Origin: an uncultured Christensenella sp.
Lineage (GTDB): Bacteria; Bacillota_A; Clostridia; Christensenellales; Borkfalkiaceae
Reading direction: 5' to 3'
Length of the DNA: 64,000 nt
Assembly: GCA_910579295.1 (NCBI GenBank)
Contig: CAJTTC010000009.1
Location: forward strand, 8,690 to 72,689
The position numbers and the translations under genes are program-made. This document shows, piece after piece, positions 9,355 to 16,596 of the stretch (positions are counted from its first letter, which is position 1; every line of letters begins with the position of its first letter). The notes below the pieces were generated by a model. It saw only the letters and a list, made by a program, of their open reading frames with translations. It made no database searches and was not told the origin of the DNA.

Positions 9355-10095
9355 ATGAAATACATAAGAAAGGTAATGGCAACGGGACTTGCGTTGATAT
9401 TTTTAATAGCGCTTGTAATAGGCACGGGCGTAATATTTTCCGTGCGCAACGTAAACGTTACTTTTATAAGCTATTCGGACGCGTGCGACGAGGCGTACGC
9501 CAAAACGCGGGCAAATCTGAATAAGCTTAAAGGCTCGGGCTTGCTGTTTATTAACGGGGACGACGTCTACGGCAAGGTGAGCGACCCGCAGTTGCTTGCT
9601 ATCGAGAGCTATGAAAAGAAGATGCCGTGTACTGTTAACATTATCGTGCGGGAGCGTGTGGAGTGTTTTGCGGTAAAGACAGAGGCGGGATATGACGTCT
9701 ATGACGACGCAGGCAAGCTGATTAAGAGTACCGCCGACGAAAGCGCGCCGATGAACGCTTTGGACGGCTGTCCCGACGTGATCGTAGAGGCTACCGCCGA
9801 AAAGATCGAGGCTGTCGCCGCCGTTTGCGGATATTTCAAAGACAGCTTCGGCGGTCTGCGCAGAATAGTCGATAGCGTGTCTGTAAAAAAATATCTAGAG
9901 CTCGAAATGCTCGTTATCAAATTGCGTAGCGGCATTACCGTATCCCTCAGCGAGTGGACGGTCGACTCCGTGCGCAAGATAAAAGCCGCCCGCGACGAGC
10001 ACGAGGGATTAAGCGACGTTCAGCGCACGGCTGGTACGATAAGCGTTATAAACGGCAGAGAGAACTCCGCGCCGACGGCAAAATACACCGCTTAA
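9355..10095 (+). CDS. ftsQ: Cell division protein FtsQ/DivIB
   Basis: Bitopic division protein of 246 residues. A short basic N-terminus and one membrane helix (about residues 8-30) are followed by a POTRA-like module beginning RNVNVTFISYSD. The next domain contains a MPCTVNIIVRERVECFAV segment, which matches the beta-domain pattern (P-x-T-xx-I-x-V-x-ER-x-P) of the FtsQ/DivIB family, and a YDVYDDAGKLI segment. It acts outside the membrane to recruit FtsL and DivIC to the septum. The ATG at 9355 lies 9 bases after the murA stop, with only a weak ribosome site. A strong terminator follows the stop codon. Confidence 0.88.
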   Translation: MKYIRKVMATGLALIFLIALVIGTGVIFSVRNVNVTFISYSDACDEAYAKTRANLNKLKGSGLLFINGDDVYGKVSDPQLLAIESYEKKMPCTVNIIVRERVECFAVKTEAGYDVYDDAGKLIKSTADESAPMNALDGCPDVIVEATAEKIEAVAAVCGYFKDSFGGLRRIVDSVSVKKYLELEMLVIKLRSGITVSLSEWTVDSVRKIKAARDEHEGLSDVQRTAGTISVINGRENSAPTAKYTA

Positions 10096-10124
10096 TTGAA
10101 AAAATACGTTAATTAGGCAATATG

Positions 10125-10160
10125 TACGGCTCAATTTAAAAATTGGGTCGTATTTTTTTT
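10125..10160 (+). terminator. Rho-independent terminator after ftsQ
   Basis: A 13-bp stem (TACGGCTCAATTT with AAATTGGGTCGTA, two G-U pairs, 10125-10152) followed by eight T residues. The T-tract is also the first half of the left direct repeat of the adjoining insert. Confidence 0.85.
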
Positions 10161-10167
10161 GCTTATT
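10152..10167. repeat. Left direct repeat of the insert (candidate attachment site or target duplication)
   Basis: ATTTTTTTTGCTTATT, identical to 11335-11350. It forms the tail of the ftsQ terminator. Confidence 0.6.
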
Positions 10168-10178
10168 GTTGTTATAAG

Positions 10179-10212
10179 ATAGGTTTGCAATTCAAAAGCA
10201 AGCCTATTTTTT
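10179..10212 (+). terminator. Terminator-like hairpin 1 in the insert
   Basis: Stem ATAGGTTTGC (10179-10188) with GCAAGCCTAT (10198-10207), one G-U pair, followed by a T-run. It precedes the first small gene, so it would block read-through from outside, or act as a structural element of the insert. Confidence 0.65.
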
Positions 10213-10241
10213 ATTATCCATAATCTCAATTTAATATGGCT

Positions 10242-10275
10242 TGGGTTTGCCTTTGAAGGGCAAGCCCATTTTTTT
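10242..10275 (+). terminator. Terminator-like hairpin 2 in the insert
   Basis: Stem TGGGTTTGCC (10242-10251) with GGCAAGCCCA (10259-10268), followed by a run of T. It shares the GGTTTGC...GCAAGCC core with hairpin 1, as if one were derived from the other. Confidence 0.65.
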
Positions 10276-10298
10276 ATTTTCAAAAGGAGGTGTTAGGA

Positions 10299-10415
10299 AT
10301 GGCGAAAGAGCGTAACGAAGTATTACGGCGTGAGACTTATACAAGACTTCAATTATGCGACCTTGATTTGGAATGGCTTGCAAGTGGCAATTTTCCTCAT
10401 TATGGGTTGTATTAA
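10299..10415 (+). CDS. Small unknown protein of the insert (38 residues)
   Basis: A short reading frame starting at ATG 10299, eight bases after a near-perfect AAAAGGAGG ribosome site, which is the main reason to believe it is real. The product starts MAKERNEVLRRETY and is charged at the N-terminus; it has no membrane segment or cysteine motif that suggests a function. It ends one base before the next small gene begins, and together with the two that follow it forms a tight three-gene unit. No family is recognised. Confidence 0.5.
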   Translation: MAKERNEVLRRETYTRLQLCDLDLEWLASGNFPHYGLY

Positions 10416-10416
10416 A

Positions 10417-10557
10417 ATGTATAACTCTTTTATGTTTGTAACCGGGGAATATCGGACGAGGATAGTCAACAAAACAAACAACCTCGAAATGTTCCATAAC
10501 TACATTCAATCGCTTCCCAAAGAGGAAGTAAAGACGGAGGTCGAAGATGAGCAATAA
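10417..10557 (+). CDS. Small unknown protein of the insert (46 residues)
   Basis: The reading frame starts at ATG 10417, one base after the stop of the previous small gene (TAAAATG), so translation is probably coupled. The product begins MYNSFMFVTGEYRTR and ends in an acidic tail (EEVKTEVEDEQ). The frame is open farther upstream to 10330, which would overlap the preceding gene; the coupled start is preferred. The last bases overlap the start of the third gene. No homologue is recognised. Confidence 0.5.
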   Translation: MYNSFMFVTGEYRTRIVNKTNNLEMFHNYIQSLPKEEVKTEVEDEQ

Positions 10558-11227
10558 CACTTTAATTCCTTTGTGGAAACAACTCGGATATTCGAGCCAA
10601 GCGGAGTATATCCAAGCACTCAATTCCAAGAAAGCCTCCACTTCGGCGGTGGGCGTTTCTCCTAAATTGCCTTCGCTTAACAATTACGCTTCCGCTATGA
10701 ATCCCTCCATTGGGAAGATACCGAGTTTTGACAATTCGGCAATAAGAAAAGGTATGCTCGATAGTTCAAAGGTCGGAGTCATCGGAGGCGGTGGCGTTCC
10801 CGGCGGTGTAACAAAAGGAGGGGTAATCATTGGAGGTAATTCCGGCAACCTCGAAAAAATGCCTACGATTCTTCCGAGCAAGCCGAGCGGAACAACCGCT
10901 TCTTCAAATCCGCTCGATAAGTACCTTCAATTAACGAAGGGCAATCCGCAACCCCCGATTCAACAACCTACGAGCAATCCGGCTCCGCTTGCTACGGAAA
11001 CCGAGACCCAAGGAGGAAGGACGGACGCCGGCTCATATAACGGCACGAATGACTTCCTTGAAATGTTCAAGGAAAATTATGGGTACGATTATGACGGTAG
11101 CCCTTTGACGAGAAGAGAGGGAATGAGCGATAACCTCTCAAATATCTATGAAGAAGTTCTCTTTGTTAGAGGACGGCTTTGTTATGCCTTGAAGGTCTAT
11201 TTGCTTGACTTTTCTCCAACAATTTGA
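10547..11227 (+). CDS. Unknown Gly/Ser/Pro-rich protein of the insert (226 residues)
   Basis: ATG at 10547 overlaps the previous gene and sits six bases after a GGAGG ribosome site, so expression is plausible. The product starts with a hydrophilic LWKQLGYSSQAEYIQAL helix-like stretch, continues through a low-complexity Gly/Ser/Pro/Asn-rich middle (residues about 60-165), and ends in a more ordered DFLEMFKENYGYDYDG region. There are no convincing membrane or catalytic motifs. The last 25 residues, which overlap a promoter-like sequence, differ in character from the rest, so the gene may be truncated at its 3' end. Overall style recalls small phage structural proteins, but this is only an impression; function is unknown. 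Confidence 0.55.
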   Translation: MSNNTLIPLWKQLGYSSQAEYIQALNSKKASTSAVGVSPKLPSLNNYASAMNPSIGKIPSFDNSAIRKGMLDSSKVGVIGGGGVPGGVTKGGVIIGGNSGNLEKMPTILPSKPSGTTASSNPLDKYLQLTKGNPQPPIQQPTSNPAPLATETETQGGRTDAGSYNGTNDFLEMFKENYGYDYDGSPLTRREGMSDNLSNIYEEVLFVRGRLCYALKVYLLDFSPTI

Positions 11228-11233
11228 TATGAT
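11205..11233 (+). promoter_or_regulatory. Promoter-like sequence at the 3' end of the insert's last gene
   Basis: TTGACT (11205-11210) and TATGAT (11228-11233) with a 17-base spacer. It would start a transcript near 11240, immediately in front of a terminator-like hairpin, so only a very short RNA would be made unless there is read-through. Confidence 0.4.
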
Positions 11234-11241
11234 AACTCACG

Positions 11242-11266
11242 AAAACACTTCTTCAAGAGGTGTTTT
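11242..11266 (+). terminator. Terminator-like hairpin after the insert's genes
   Basis: AAAACACTTCT pairs with AGAGGTGTTTT around a TCA loop (11242-11266). The 3' arm itself is T-rich and only one further T follows. The next 60 bases hold AT-rich repeated AATTCTAAAAAA segments and an AGTAGT/ACTACT inverted pair. Confidence 0.6.
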
Positions 11267-11334
11267 TAGTAGTCTTATAGAAAAATTCTAAAAAAATTCT
11301 AAAAAACTACTCGCAAACGCTTGACAAATTAACA

Positions 11335-11350
11335 ATTTTTTTTGCTTATT
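11335..11350. repeat. Right direct repeat of the insert
   Basis: ATTTTTTTTGCTTATT, identical to 10152-10167. It ends three bases before the -35 box of the ftsA promoter. Confidence 0.6.
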
Positions 11351-11353
11351 ACC

Positions 11354-11383
11354 TTGACAAATATCTATTCACTATTATATAAT
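11354..11383 (+). promoter_or_regulatory. Promoter for ftsA-ftsZ
   Basis: TTGACA (11354-11359) and TATAAT (11378-11383), both perfect consensus, separated by 18 bases. It lies just outside the right repeat of the insert, so ftsA and ftsZ transcription is insulated from it. Confidence 0.8.
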
Positions 11384-11433
11384 AAAAGACAGGTAAAAAA
11401 ACCATTCTTACGATTGGCTGGCGGTGAGTATAA

Positions 11434-12558
11434 GTGCGGAATAAAAGCGTAGCGGTACTTGATATACGTTCCTCGGAAATATGTGCTGTGATAGCCGAAA
11501 GAGGCGTAAACAATACTTTTATTATCAAAAGTAAATATTCGCAGCCTTACGAGGGGTATGCGGAGGGCGAGTTGCTCGACGTAAACGATTTTATCGCCGC
11601 CGTCCGCGAGGTTGTTTCGGGTATTTTAAATTCTGCCGACACGTCCGTGAGAAGCATTTATATCGGCGTTCCGTGCGAGTTTATCGAAACCGTGCAGACG
11701 GACAAGGTCATAAGCTTTCAGTCCGCACAGAAAATCAGCCCGCGCCATATAAGAAATTTAACCTCAAGCTCTTTACCCGCCTGTAAAGATGATAAAAAAA
11801 TTATAGGGCAAGGCGCGCTTTATTACGTCTTATCGGACAAGCGTAGGCTTCTCAATCCGATAGGAACGGTGAGCGACAGTTTGCGGGCGCGATACAGCTT
11901 TTTCTTATGTAAATCGTCGTTTGCCGATACGGTTGAGCGCGCATTGTCGCAATTCCCGTCGATAAGAACTTATAACTGGTTGTCGCAGAACTATGCCGAG
12001 GGACTGTATCTCTTCGGACAGGACGACAGAGACGGGTATAAAATTCTGTTTGATTTCGGCTTTATTTCATCGACGTTCAGTGTTGTCTGCGGCGACGGAA
12101 TAGCGTTCAGCGAAGCGTTTTCGGTTGGCGTCGGACATATTGCGGTGTTGCTTATGGAAGCGCTCGACATACCGTATGAAGCGGCTTCGGAACTGATAAA
12201 GCTGATAAACTTAAATGCACGCGACGGGATTTCAGTCAAGGAAGAGTATAATCTCTGCGGCGAAATTTATAACTTTTCCCCGTCGGAGCTACGCGAACTT
12301 GTGCGGGAAGGGCTCGACGGCGTGTGCGCAATGATAGAAACGTGCATACAGGCGTTTGCTCCCAAAGATTTGACGGGCGCGCCGATATACGTTACGGGAG
12401 AGGGCGTAGGAATTATCCGTGGTACGATAGAGCATTTCTCTTCACGGTTGGTAACGCCCGTGGAGGTGATTGCGCCGAAAGTCCCGTATTACGACAAACC
12501 TCGGTTCTCTTCTCTTTTCAGCCTTTTGTCCGCCTCTTTGGGCGACGCGGCTCAATAA
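11434..12558 (+). CDS. ftsA: Divergent FtsA-like actin-fold division protein
   Basis: Position directly before ftsZ and overall pattern (374 residues, actin-like layout) identify an FtsA relative, which normally tethers FtsZ to the membrane. It is unusual. The phosphate-1 motif, normally D-x-G-T/S-x-K, reads DIRSSE at residues 10-15. The phosphate-2 motif, normally DxGGGTT, reads DFGFISST at 207-214. A later adenosine-type segment (VTGEGVGIIRG) is better kept. The protein stops at the SLFSLLSASLG region, where FtsA normally continues into a linker and an amphipathic membrane-binding helix; only 28 bases remain before ftsZ, so that tail is missing. The start is GTG at 11434 behind a GGTGAG site. 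ATP binding and membrane attachment may both be altered. Confidence 0.75.
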   Translation: MRNKSVAVLDIRSSEICAVIAERGVNNTFIIKSKYSQPYEGYAEGELLDVNDFIAAVREVVSGILNSADTSVRSIYIGVPCEFIETVQTDKVISFQSAQKISPRHIRNLTSSSLPACKDDKKIIGQGALYYVLSDKRRLLNPIGTVSDSLRARYSFFLCKSSFADTVERALSQFPSIRTYNWLSQNYAEGLYLFGQDDRDGYKILFDFGFISSTFSVVCGDGIAFSEAFSVGVGHIAVLLMEALDIPYEAASELIKLINLNARDGISVKEEYNLCGEIYNFSPSELRELVREGLDGVCAMIETCIQAFAPKDLTGAPIYVTGEGVGIIRGTIEHFSSRLVTPVEVIAPKVPYYDKPRFSSLFSLLSASLGDAAQ

Positions 12559-12586
12559 ATTTTCTACAATTTCGGAGGAATACATT

Positions 12587-13894
12587 ATGTTCAATGATTC
12601 GACGGTAAATACCAATATTTCGGGTAAGGCAAGGATAAAGGTCATCGGCGTCGGCGGCGCGGGAAACAATGCCATTAACCGCATGATAGAGGCGCGCATA
12701 ACCTGCACTGAGTACGTTGTCGTCAATACCGACTCGCAGATACTTGCCCTTTCTCCGTGCGAAAACAAAATACAGATAGGCACTCAGCTTACTAAGGGTT
12801 TGGGCGCAGGCGCAGACCCCGACGTGGGCAGAGCGGCGGCGGAAGAGAGCAAGGACGTTCTTACGGAGGTAATCAAGGGCACGGATCTGTTGTTTATCAC
12901 CGCGGGTATGGGTGGCGGTACGGGTACGGGCGCTGCTCCTGTTATAGCTAAGATCGCCCGCGATATGAAAATACTCACGGTTGCCGTCGTTACCGAGCCG
13001 TTTGCATTCGAGGGCAAGAAGAGAATGGAGAACACCGTAAAGGGTCTCGACAATCTCAAAAAATACGTAGATACGCTCATCGTCATTCCTAACGACAAGA
13101 TAAGGACGGTCGTAGATAAAAATACCACTATGGTAGAGGCGCTCAGGGTTGCCGACGAAATACTCAAACAGGGTATAAAGGGCTTGGCTGAGCTTATTGT
13201 CAACCCCGCGCTCATCAATCTTGACTTTGCGGACGTTAAGACAATTTTGAAGGACAGGGGCATTGCTCACCTCGGCGTCGGCGTTGCCAAGGGCGACAAC
13301 AGAATTATCGAGGCTGTTCGTGTTGCCGTAAACTGCCCTCTGCTTGAAACGACTATCGAGGGAGCGCAGGGCGTTATCCTCAACGTTGTCGGCGGCAATG
13401 ACCTTACTTTTGCGGAGGTTGCAGACGCGGCGGAGCTTGTGCGCAGCGTAGTCGACGCTTCGGCTAACATTATTTTCGGCGCGCGCATAGACCCCAACGT
13501 GCAGGACGAAGTTGAAATAACCGTCATTGCCACGGGCTTCCCCGGTTATGAAAATACCCAGCGCGAGGAGCAACAGCGCGCTTACACAAGCGGTCAGCTG
13601 TACACTCAGCAGGCTTACAATCAGCAGAGAATGTCGGTGAACGAGCCGTATTACCCGCAACAACGCGTAGCTTCTCAGCAACCTTTACAGCAGCCTACGC
13701 GCGGATATCCGTCCTTCCAACAGCAACCGATAACGCAGCAGCCTGTGTCGCAACCGTACGTACAACCCGCCGAGCAGCCGACTGTAAGACCTGCCGCGCA
13801 AGAACCGCCTCAGGTTGAGCGTCCTTCGGACAAAACCGTGCCTAAGTTTGCTCAGCTTTTGCATCGCTTTAACAGGCGTAACGACGGAGAATAA
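12587..13894 (+). CDS. ftsZ: Cell division GTPase FtsZ
   Basis: Tubulin-like GTPase forming the division ring. The 435-residue product has the GGGTGTG signature at residues 109-115, an NxDFADVK T7-loop segment (NLDFADVKTIL), and the usual N-terminal VIGVGGAGNNAINRM. Beyond the core is a long Gln/Pro-rich linker (about residues 320-410) and a basic tail containing VPKFAQLLHRFNRR, the likely protein-binding peptide. The start is ATG 12587 after a GGAGG site; the frame is open farther upstream into ftsA but that part is not coding. A terminator follows the gene. The spoIIGA and sigma genes that follow ftsZ in spore formers are not present. Confidence 0.97.
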   Translation: MFNDSTVNTNISGKARIKVIGVGGAGNNAINRMIEARITCTEYVVVNTDSQILALSPCENKIQIGTQLTKGLGAGADPDVGRAAAEESKDVLTEVIKGTDLLFITAGMGGGTGTGAAPVIAKIARDMKILTVAVVTEPFAFEGKKRMENTVKGLDNLKKYVDTLIVIPNDKIRTVVDKNTTMVEALRVADEILKQGIKGLAELIVNPALINLDFADVKTILKDRGIAHLGVGVAKGDNRIIEAVRVAVNCPLLETTIEGAQGVILNVVGGNDLTFAEVADAAELVRSVVDASANIIFGARIDPNVQDEVEITVIATGFPGYENTQREEQQRAYTSGQLYTQQAYNQQRMSVNEPYYPQQRVASQQPLQQPTRGYPSFQQQPITQQPVSQPYVQPAEQPTVRPAAQEPPQVERPSDKTVPKFAQLLHRFNRRNDGE

Positions 13895-13908
13895 TTTAAA
13901 ATAATCTA

Positions 13909-13932
13909 AGCGCCCTGAACGGGCGCTTTTTT
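13909..13932 (+). terminator. Terminator after ftsZ
   Basis: AGCGCCC (13909-13915) and GGGCGCT (13921-13927) form a perfect 7-bp stem with a five-base loop, followed by a T-run. Confidence 0.9.
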
Positions 13933-13987
13933 GATATAAAATGTTAAATTCCGTGATATTTTTTGTCGTAAAATAATAAAATTTATT

Positions 13988-15313
13988 ATGGCTGAAAATA
14001 TTCTGACGGATTATGATAGTTTTTTCTTTTTAGGTATCGGCGGGGTCAGTATGAGCGCCCTTGCCAAGCTGTTATTTAAAACGGGCAAGCGCGTTGCGGG
14101 CTATGACAGGTGCGAGGGGGAATATACGGACGAATTGAAGTCTATGGGGATAGAGGTTACGTCGGACTACGGTGCGGATCTGAGCGGCAGTCAAGTTATT
14201 GTATACACGGACGCGCTTCCCGAAAGTAACGCCTATATAATACAGGCTCGGCGAATGCGGCGCGTGCTTATCTCTCGCGGCAGATTGCTGGTAGAGGTGA
14301 GCCGTTTGTTTAAGAGTACCGTTGCGGTGGCGGGCTGTCACGGCAAAACCACGTGCACTTCGATGATTGCCCATATTCTCGATCACGCACAAATACCGTT
14401 TGCCTCGCATATCGGGGGTAAAGACGCGTCGCTTTCCAACTGCTGTTTAAAGGGATACGACGTATTTGTAACCGAAGCCTGCGAATATAAAAGGAATTTT
14501 CTGTATCTTAACCCGGACGTGTCTGTTATTTTAAACAGCGACGCCGATCATCTCGACTGCTACGGTACGGCGGAGAACCTGCGCAGGGCTTACGTCGAGT
14601 TTGCCGCAAAGTCGGGCAAGACAATAAAACTCTACGGCGACTTAAACGAGGTCGATGGGATAACTTTCGGGTTTGACGACAGAGCGGACTACTACGCCAA
14701 GAATATGAGAAACGTCAACGGCTCATATTGTTTTACGGCGTACGAACGGGGTAAAAGGTTGGGCGGCGTATCGCTTTCCGTTTGCGGAAAGCATAACGTG
14801 CTGAATGCGCTCGCGGCAATAGCGGCTACGCGCGTCGGCGGTATGCCTTTCGGGAAAATTGCCGAGGGGCTTGCAAGTTTTACGGGCGTGGAGAGGCGGT
14901 TTGAGCGTATAGGCAAGTATAACGGGGCGACGTGTATTGCCGATTACGCTCACCACCCCACGGAAATCAGGGCGGCGCTTAAAACGGCGCGTCTGATAAC
15001 CGACGGGGAGCTCTATGTGGTTTTTCAGCCGCATACATACAGCAGAACTAAAAGCTTTTTCAAGCAGTTTGTGTCGGCGTTATCCCCGCTCAGAAAGCTT
15101 ATGGTTTACAAGACGTTTGCCGCGCGTGAATACTATGACGACGCGGGCAGTGCGCTCACTCTCGCAGGTGGAATTAAGCGAGCGTGCTACGGGGAGTGCG
15201 AAACTGATATTGAAAATTTTTTGCGCACCGCGGCGGCGGGGGATACCGTGCTGTTCCTTGGCGCGGGCGACATTTACGACGTTGCCAAAGACGTGATAAA
15301 TATTGTCAACTGA
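13988..15313 (+). CDS. murC: UDP-N-acetylmuramate:L-alanine ligase MurC
   Basis: Cytoplasmic ligase adding L-alanine to UDP-MurNAc. The product of 441 residues starts with the Rossmann segment FLGIGGVSMSALAKLL, typical of MurC. The P-loop reads GCHGKTT from G116 (Lys120). The ACEYKRNFL and DADHLDCYG segments and C-terminal FQPHTYSRTKSFF are also MurC hallmarks. It follows the ftsZ terminator and an AT-rich gap of about 55 bases, so it is probably transcribed separately. No clear -35/-10 pair stands out in that gap. Confidence 0.96.
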   Translation: MAENILTDYDSFFFLGIGGVSMSALAKLLFKTGKRVAGYDRCEGEYTDELKSMGIEVTSDYGADLSGSQVIVYTDALPESNAYIIQARRMRRVLISRGRLLVEVSRLFKSTVAVAGCHGKTTCTSMIAHILDHAQIPFASHIGGKDASLSNCCLKGYDVFVTEACEYKRNFLYLNPDVSVILNSDADHLDCYGTAENLRRAYVEFAAKSGKTIKLYGDLNEVDGITFGFDDRADYYAKNMRNVNGSYCFTAYERGKRLGGVSLSVCGKHNVLNALAAIAATRVGGMPFGKIAEGLASFTGVERRFERIGKYNGATCIADYAHHPTEIRAALKTARLITDGELYVVFQPHTYSRTKSFFKQFVSALSPLRKLMVYKTFAAREYYDDAGSALTLAGGIKRACYGECETDIENFLRTAAAGDTVLFLGAGDIYDVAKDVINIVN

Positions 15314-15364
15314 TTATTTTTCAAGGCATAATTTATGCGCATAAATTGGCTGTTAAGCTCTGTA

Positions 15365-15412
15365 ATATTCAGAAAATTAAAAAATTATACAAAAATATTC
15401 TGAATATATTCA
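15365..15412. promoter_or_regulatory. Palindromic candidate operator upstream of ilvC
   Basis: ATATTCAGAA (15365-15374) is the inverted partner of TTCTGAATAT (15398-15407). The right arm also sits in two overlapping local palindromes, ATATTCTGAATAT (15395-15407) and TGAATATATTCA (15401-15412). They end 18 bases before the -35 box, a position suited to a repressor or activator. Confidence 0.4.
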
Positions 15413-15430
15413 AAAATAAAGTAATAATGC

Positions 15431-15459
15431 TTGACTTTGATATATTTAAATTCTATAAT
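15431..15459 (+). promoter_or_regulatory. Promoter for ilvC
   Basis: TTGACT (15431-15436) and TATAAT (15454-15459) with a 17-base spacer. The leader before the ilvC start is only about 30 bases, too short for a T-box element. Confidence 0.8.
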
Positions 15460-15495
15460 AATACAGAACTTAAATTTTGAGGAGGGTTTTGCGTT

Positions 15496-16524
15496 ATGTC
15501 AAAAATATATTATCAGTCGGATTGCGATATTAATGTGTTAAAAAATAAGACCGTTGCCGTTATAGGCTACGGCAGTCAGGGGCATGCACACGCGCTCAAC
15601 CTGCGCGAGAGCGGAGTAAAGGTTGTTATCGGTTTGCGTGAGGGCGGTAAGTCCTGGGCGAAAGCCGTTGCCGCGGGGTTTGAGGTTTACAGCGTTGCCG
15701 AAGCTACAAAGCGCGCCGATATCGTTATGATTCTCATTAACGACGAGGTGCAGGCTAAGGTGTATAAGGAGAGCATACAAGCCAATCTGAAAAAGGGAGC
15801 GGCTCTTGCCTTTGCGCACGGCTTCAATATACATTTCAAGCAGATTGTTCCGCCCGCAGACGTGGACGTGTTTATGATTGCACCCAAGGGTCCGGGACAC
15901 ACTGTGCGCAGTGAGTATCAGGAGGGTAAGGGAGTGCCCTGTCTTGTGGCGATAGAGCAGGATTTTACGGGTAAGGCTCTGAGCGTTGCGCTTGCGTATG
16001 CGGCAGGCATCGGCGGAGCGAGAGCGGGCGTGCTCGAAACGACCTTCAAGTGCGAAACGGAAACAGATCTTTTCGGCGAACAGGCAGTGCTCTGCGGCGG
16101 CGTTACGGCTCTTATGAAGGCAGGCTTTGAAACTTTGGTAGAGGCGGGCTACGACCCCAAAAACGCGTACTTCGAATGTATTCACGAAATGAAGCTTATC
16201 GTCGATCTGATTTATAAGGGCGGCTTCTCGCTTATGAGGTATTCCGTTTCCGATACGGCAGAATATGGCGATTACGAAACGGGCAAGCGCCTTATTACCG
16301 ACGAAACCAAGAAGGAAATGAAGAAGGTGCTTGAAGAAATTCAGGACGGCACTTTTGCTTCTAAGTGGATTGCGGAAAACAACAACGGCAGAGCTCACTT
16401 CAACGCAAAGCGCTCTCTCGAAGCGTCGCATCAGCTTGAAGAGGTCGGAAAAGAGATACGCAGTATGTACTCCTGGAACAACGATAACGTAGAAGCGGCG
16501 GAGGAAGGCAAGTCCAAGCTTTAA
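15496..16524 (+). CDS. ilvC: Ketol-acid reductoisomerase IlvC
   Basis: Second step of valine, leucine and isoleucine synthesis: NAD(P)H- and Mg-dependent rearrangement and reduction of acetohydroxy acids. The product of 342 residues is a class I enzyme. It shows the nucleotide-binding GYGSQGHAHALNLRESG, the APKGPGHTVR loop, and the metal-binding ETDLFGEQAVLCGG region. It has its own promoter, a GGAGGG ribosome site and a terminator, so it is a single-gene unit; no other branched-chain genes are nearby. Confidence 0.97.
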   Translation: MSKIYYQSDCDINVLKNKTVAVIGYGSQGHAHALNLRESGVKVVIGLREGGKSWAKAVAAGFEVYSVAEATKRADIVMILINDEVQAKVYKESIQANLKKGAALAFAHGFNIHFKQIVPPADVDVFMIAPKGPGHTVRSEYQEGKGVPCLVAIEQDFTGKALSVALAYAAGIGGARAGVLETTFKCETETDLFGEQAVLCGGVTALMKAGFETLVEAGYDPKNAYFECIHEMKLIVDLIYKGGFSLMRYSVSDTAEYGDYETGKRLITDETKKEMKKVLEEIQDGTFASKWIAENNNGRAHFNAKRSLEASHQLEEVGKEIRSMYSWNNDNVEAAEEGKSKL

Positions 16525-16544
16525 TAAATAAAATATTTTTTATG

Positions 16545-16576
16545 CGCGCCTGTATTTTTTTGCAGGCGCGTTTTTT
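16545..16576 (+). terminator. Terminator after ilvC
   Basis: CGCGCCTG (16545-16552) pairs with CAGGCGCG (16563-16570), followed by six T. Confidence 0.9.
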
Positions 16577-16596
16577 AATTTTTGAGCCGCATTTTG

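Larger units (their letters stand above)
10152..11350. mobile_element. About 1.18-kb insertion between ftsQ and ftsA, flanked by a 16-bp direct repeat
   Basis: The sequence ATTTTTTTTGCTTATT occurs at 10152-10167 and again at 11335-11350. The left copy overlaps the T-tract of the ftsQ terminator. The right copy lies just upstream of the ftsA promoter. Removing one copy and the 1183 bases between would rebuild a compact ftsQ terminator to ftsA promoter junction. The interval holds three small unknown genes with good ribosome sites and more AT-rich codon choice (for example AAT for Asn) than the neighbours, plus several terminator-like hairpins. No transposase, integrase or replication gene is present, so it is either a non-autonomous element, a satellite or a remnant. 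Half of the repeat is a T-run, so part of the match is low complexity. Confidence 0.6.

Noticed and set aside
10231..10683. Minus-strand reading frame of 150 codons across the insert
   Set aside because: It runs opposite three plus-strand frames that have good ribosome sites, and it crosses a terminator hairpin.
12470..12586. Upstream extension of ftsZ by 39 codons
   Set aside because: It lies inside ftsA; ATG 12587 has a GGAGG site and matches the FtsZ N-terminus.
15401..15412. TGAATATATTCA as an ARG box upstream of ilvC
   Set aside because: The ArgR consensus has four bases between the half-sites (TGAATWWWWATTCA); here there are two, and ilvC is not an arginine gene.
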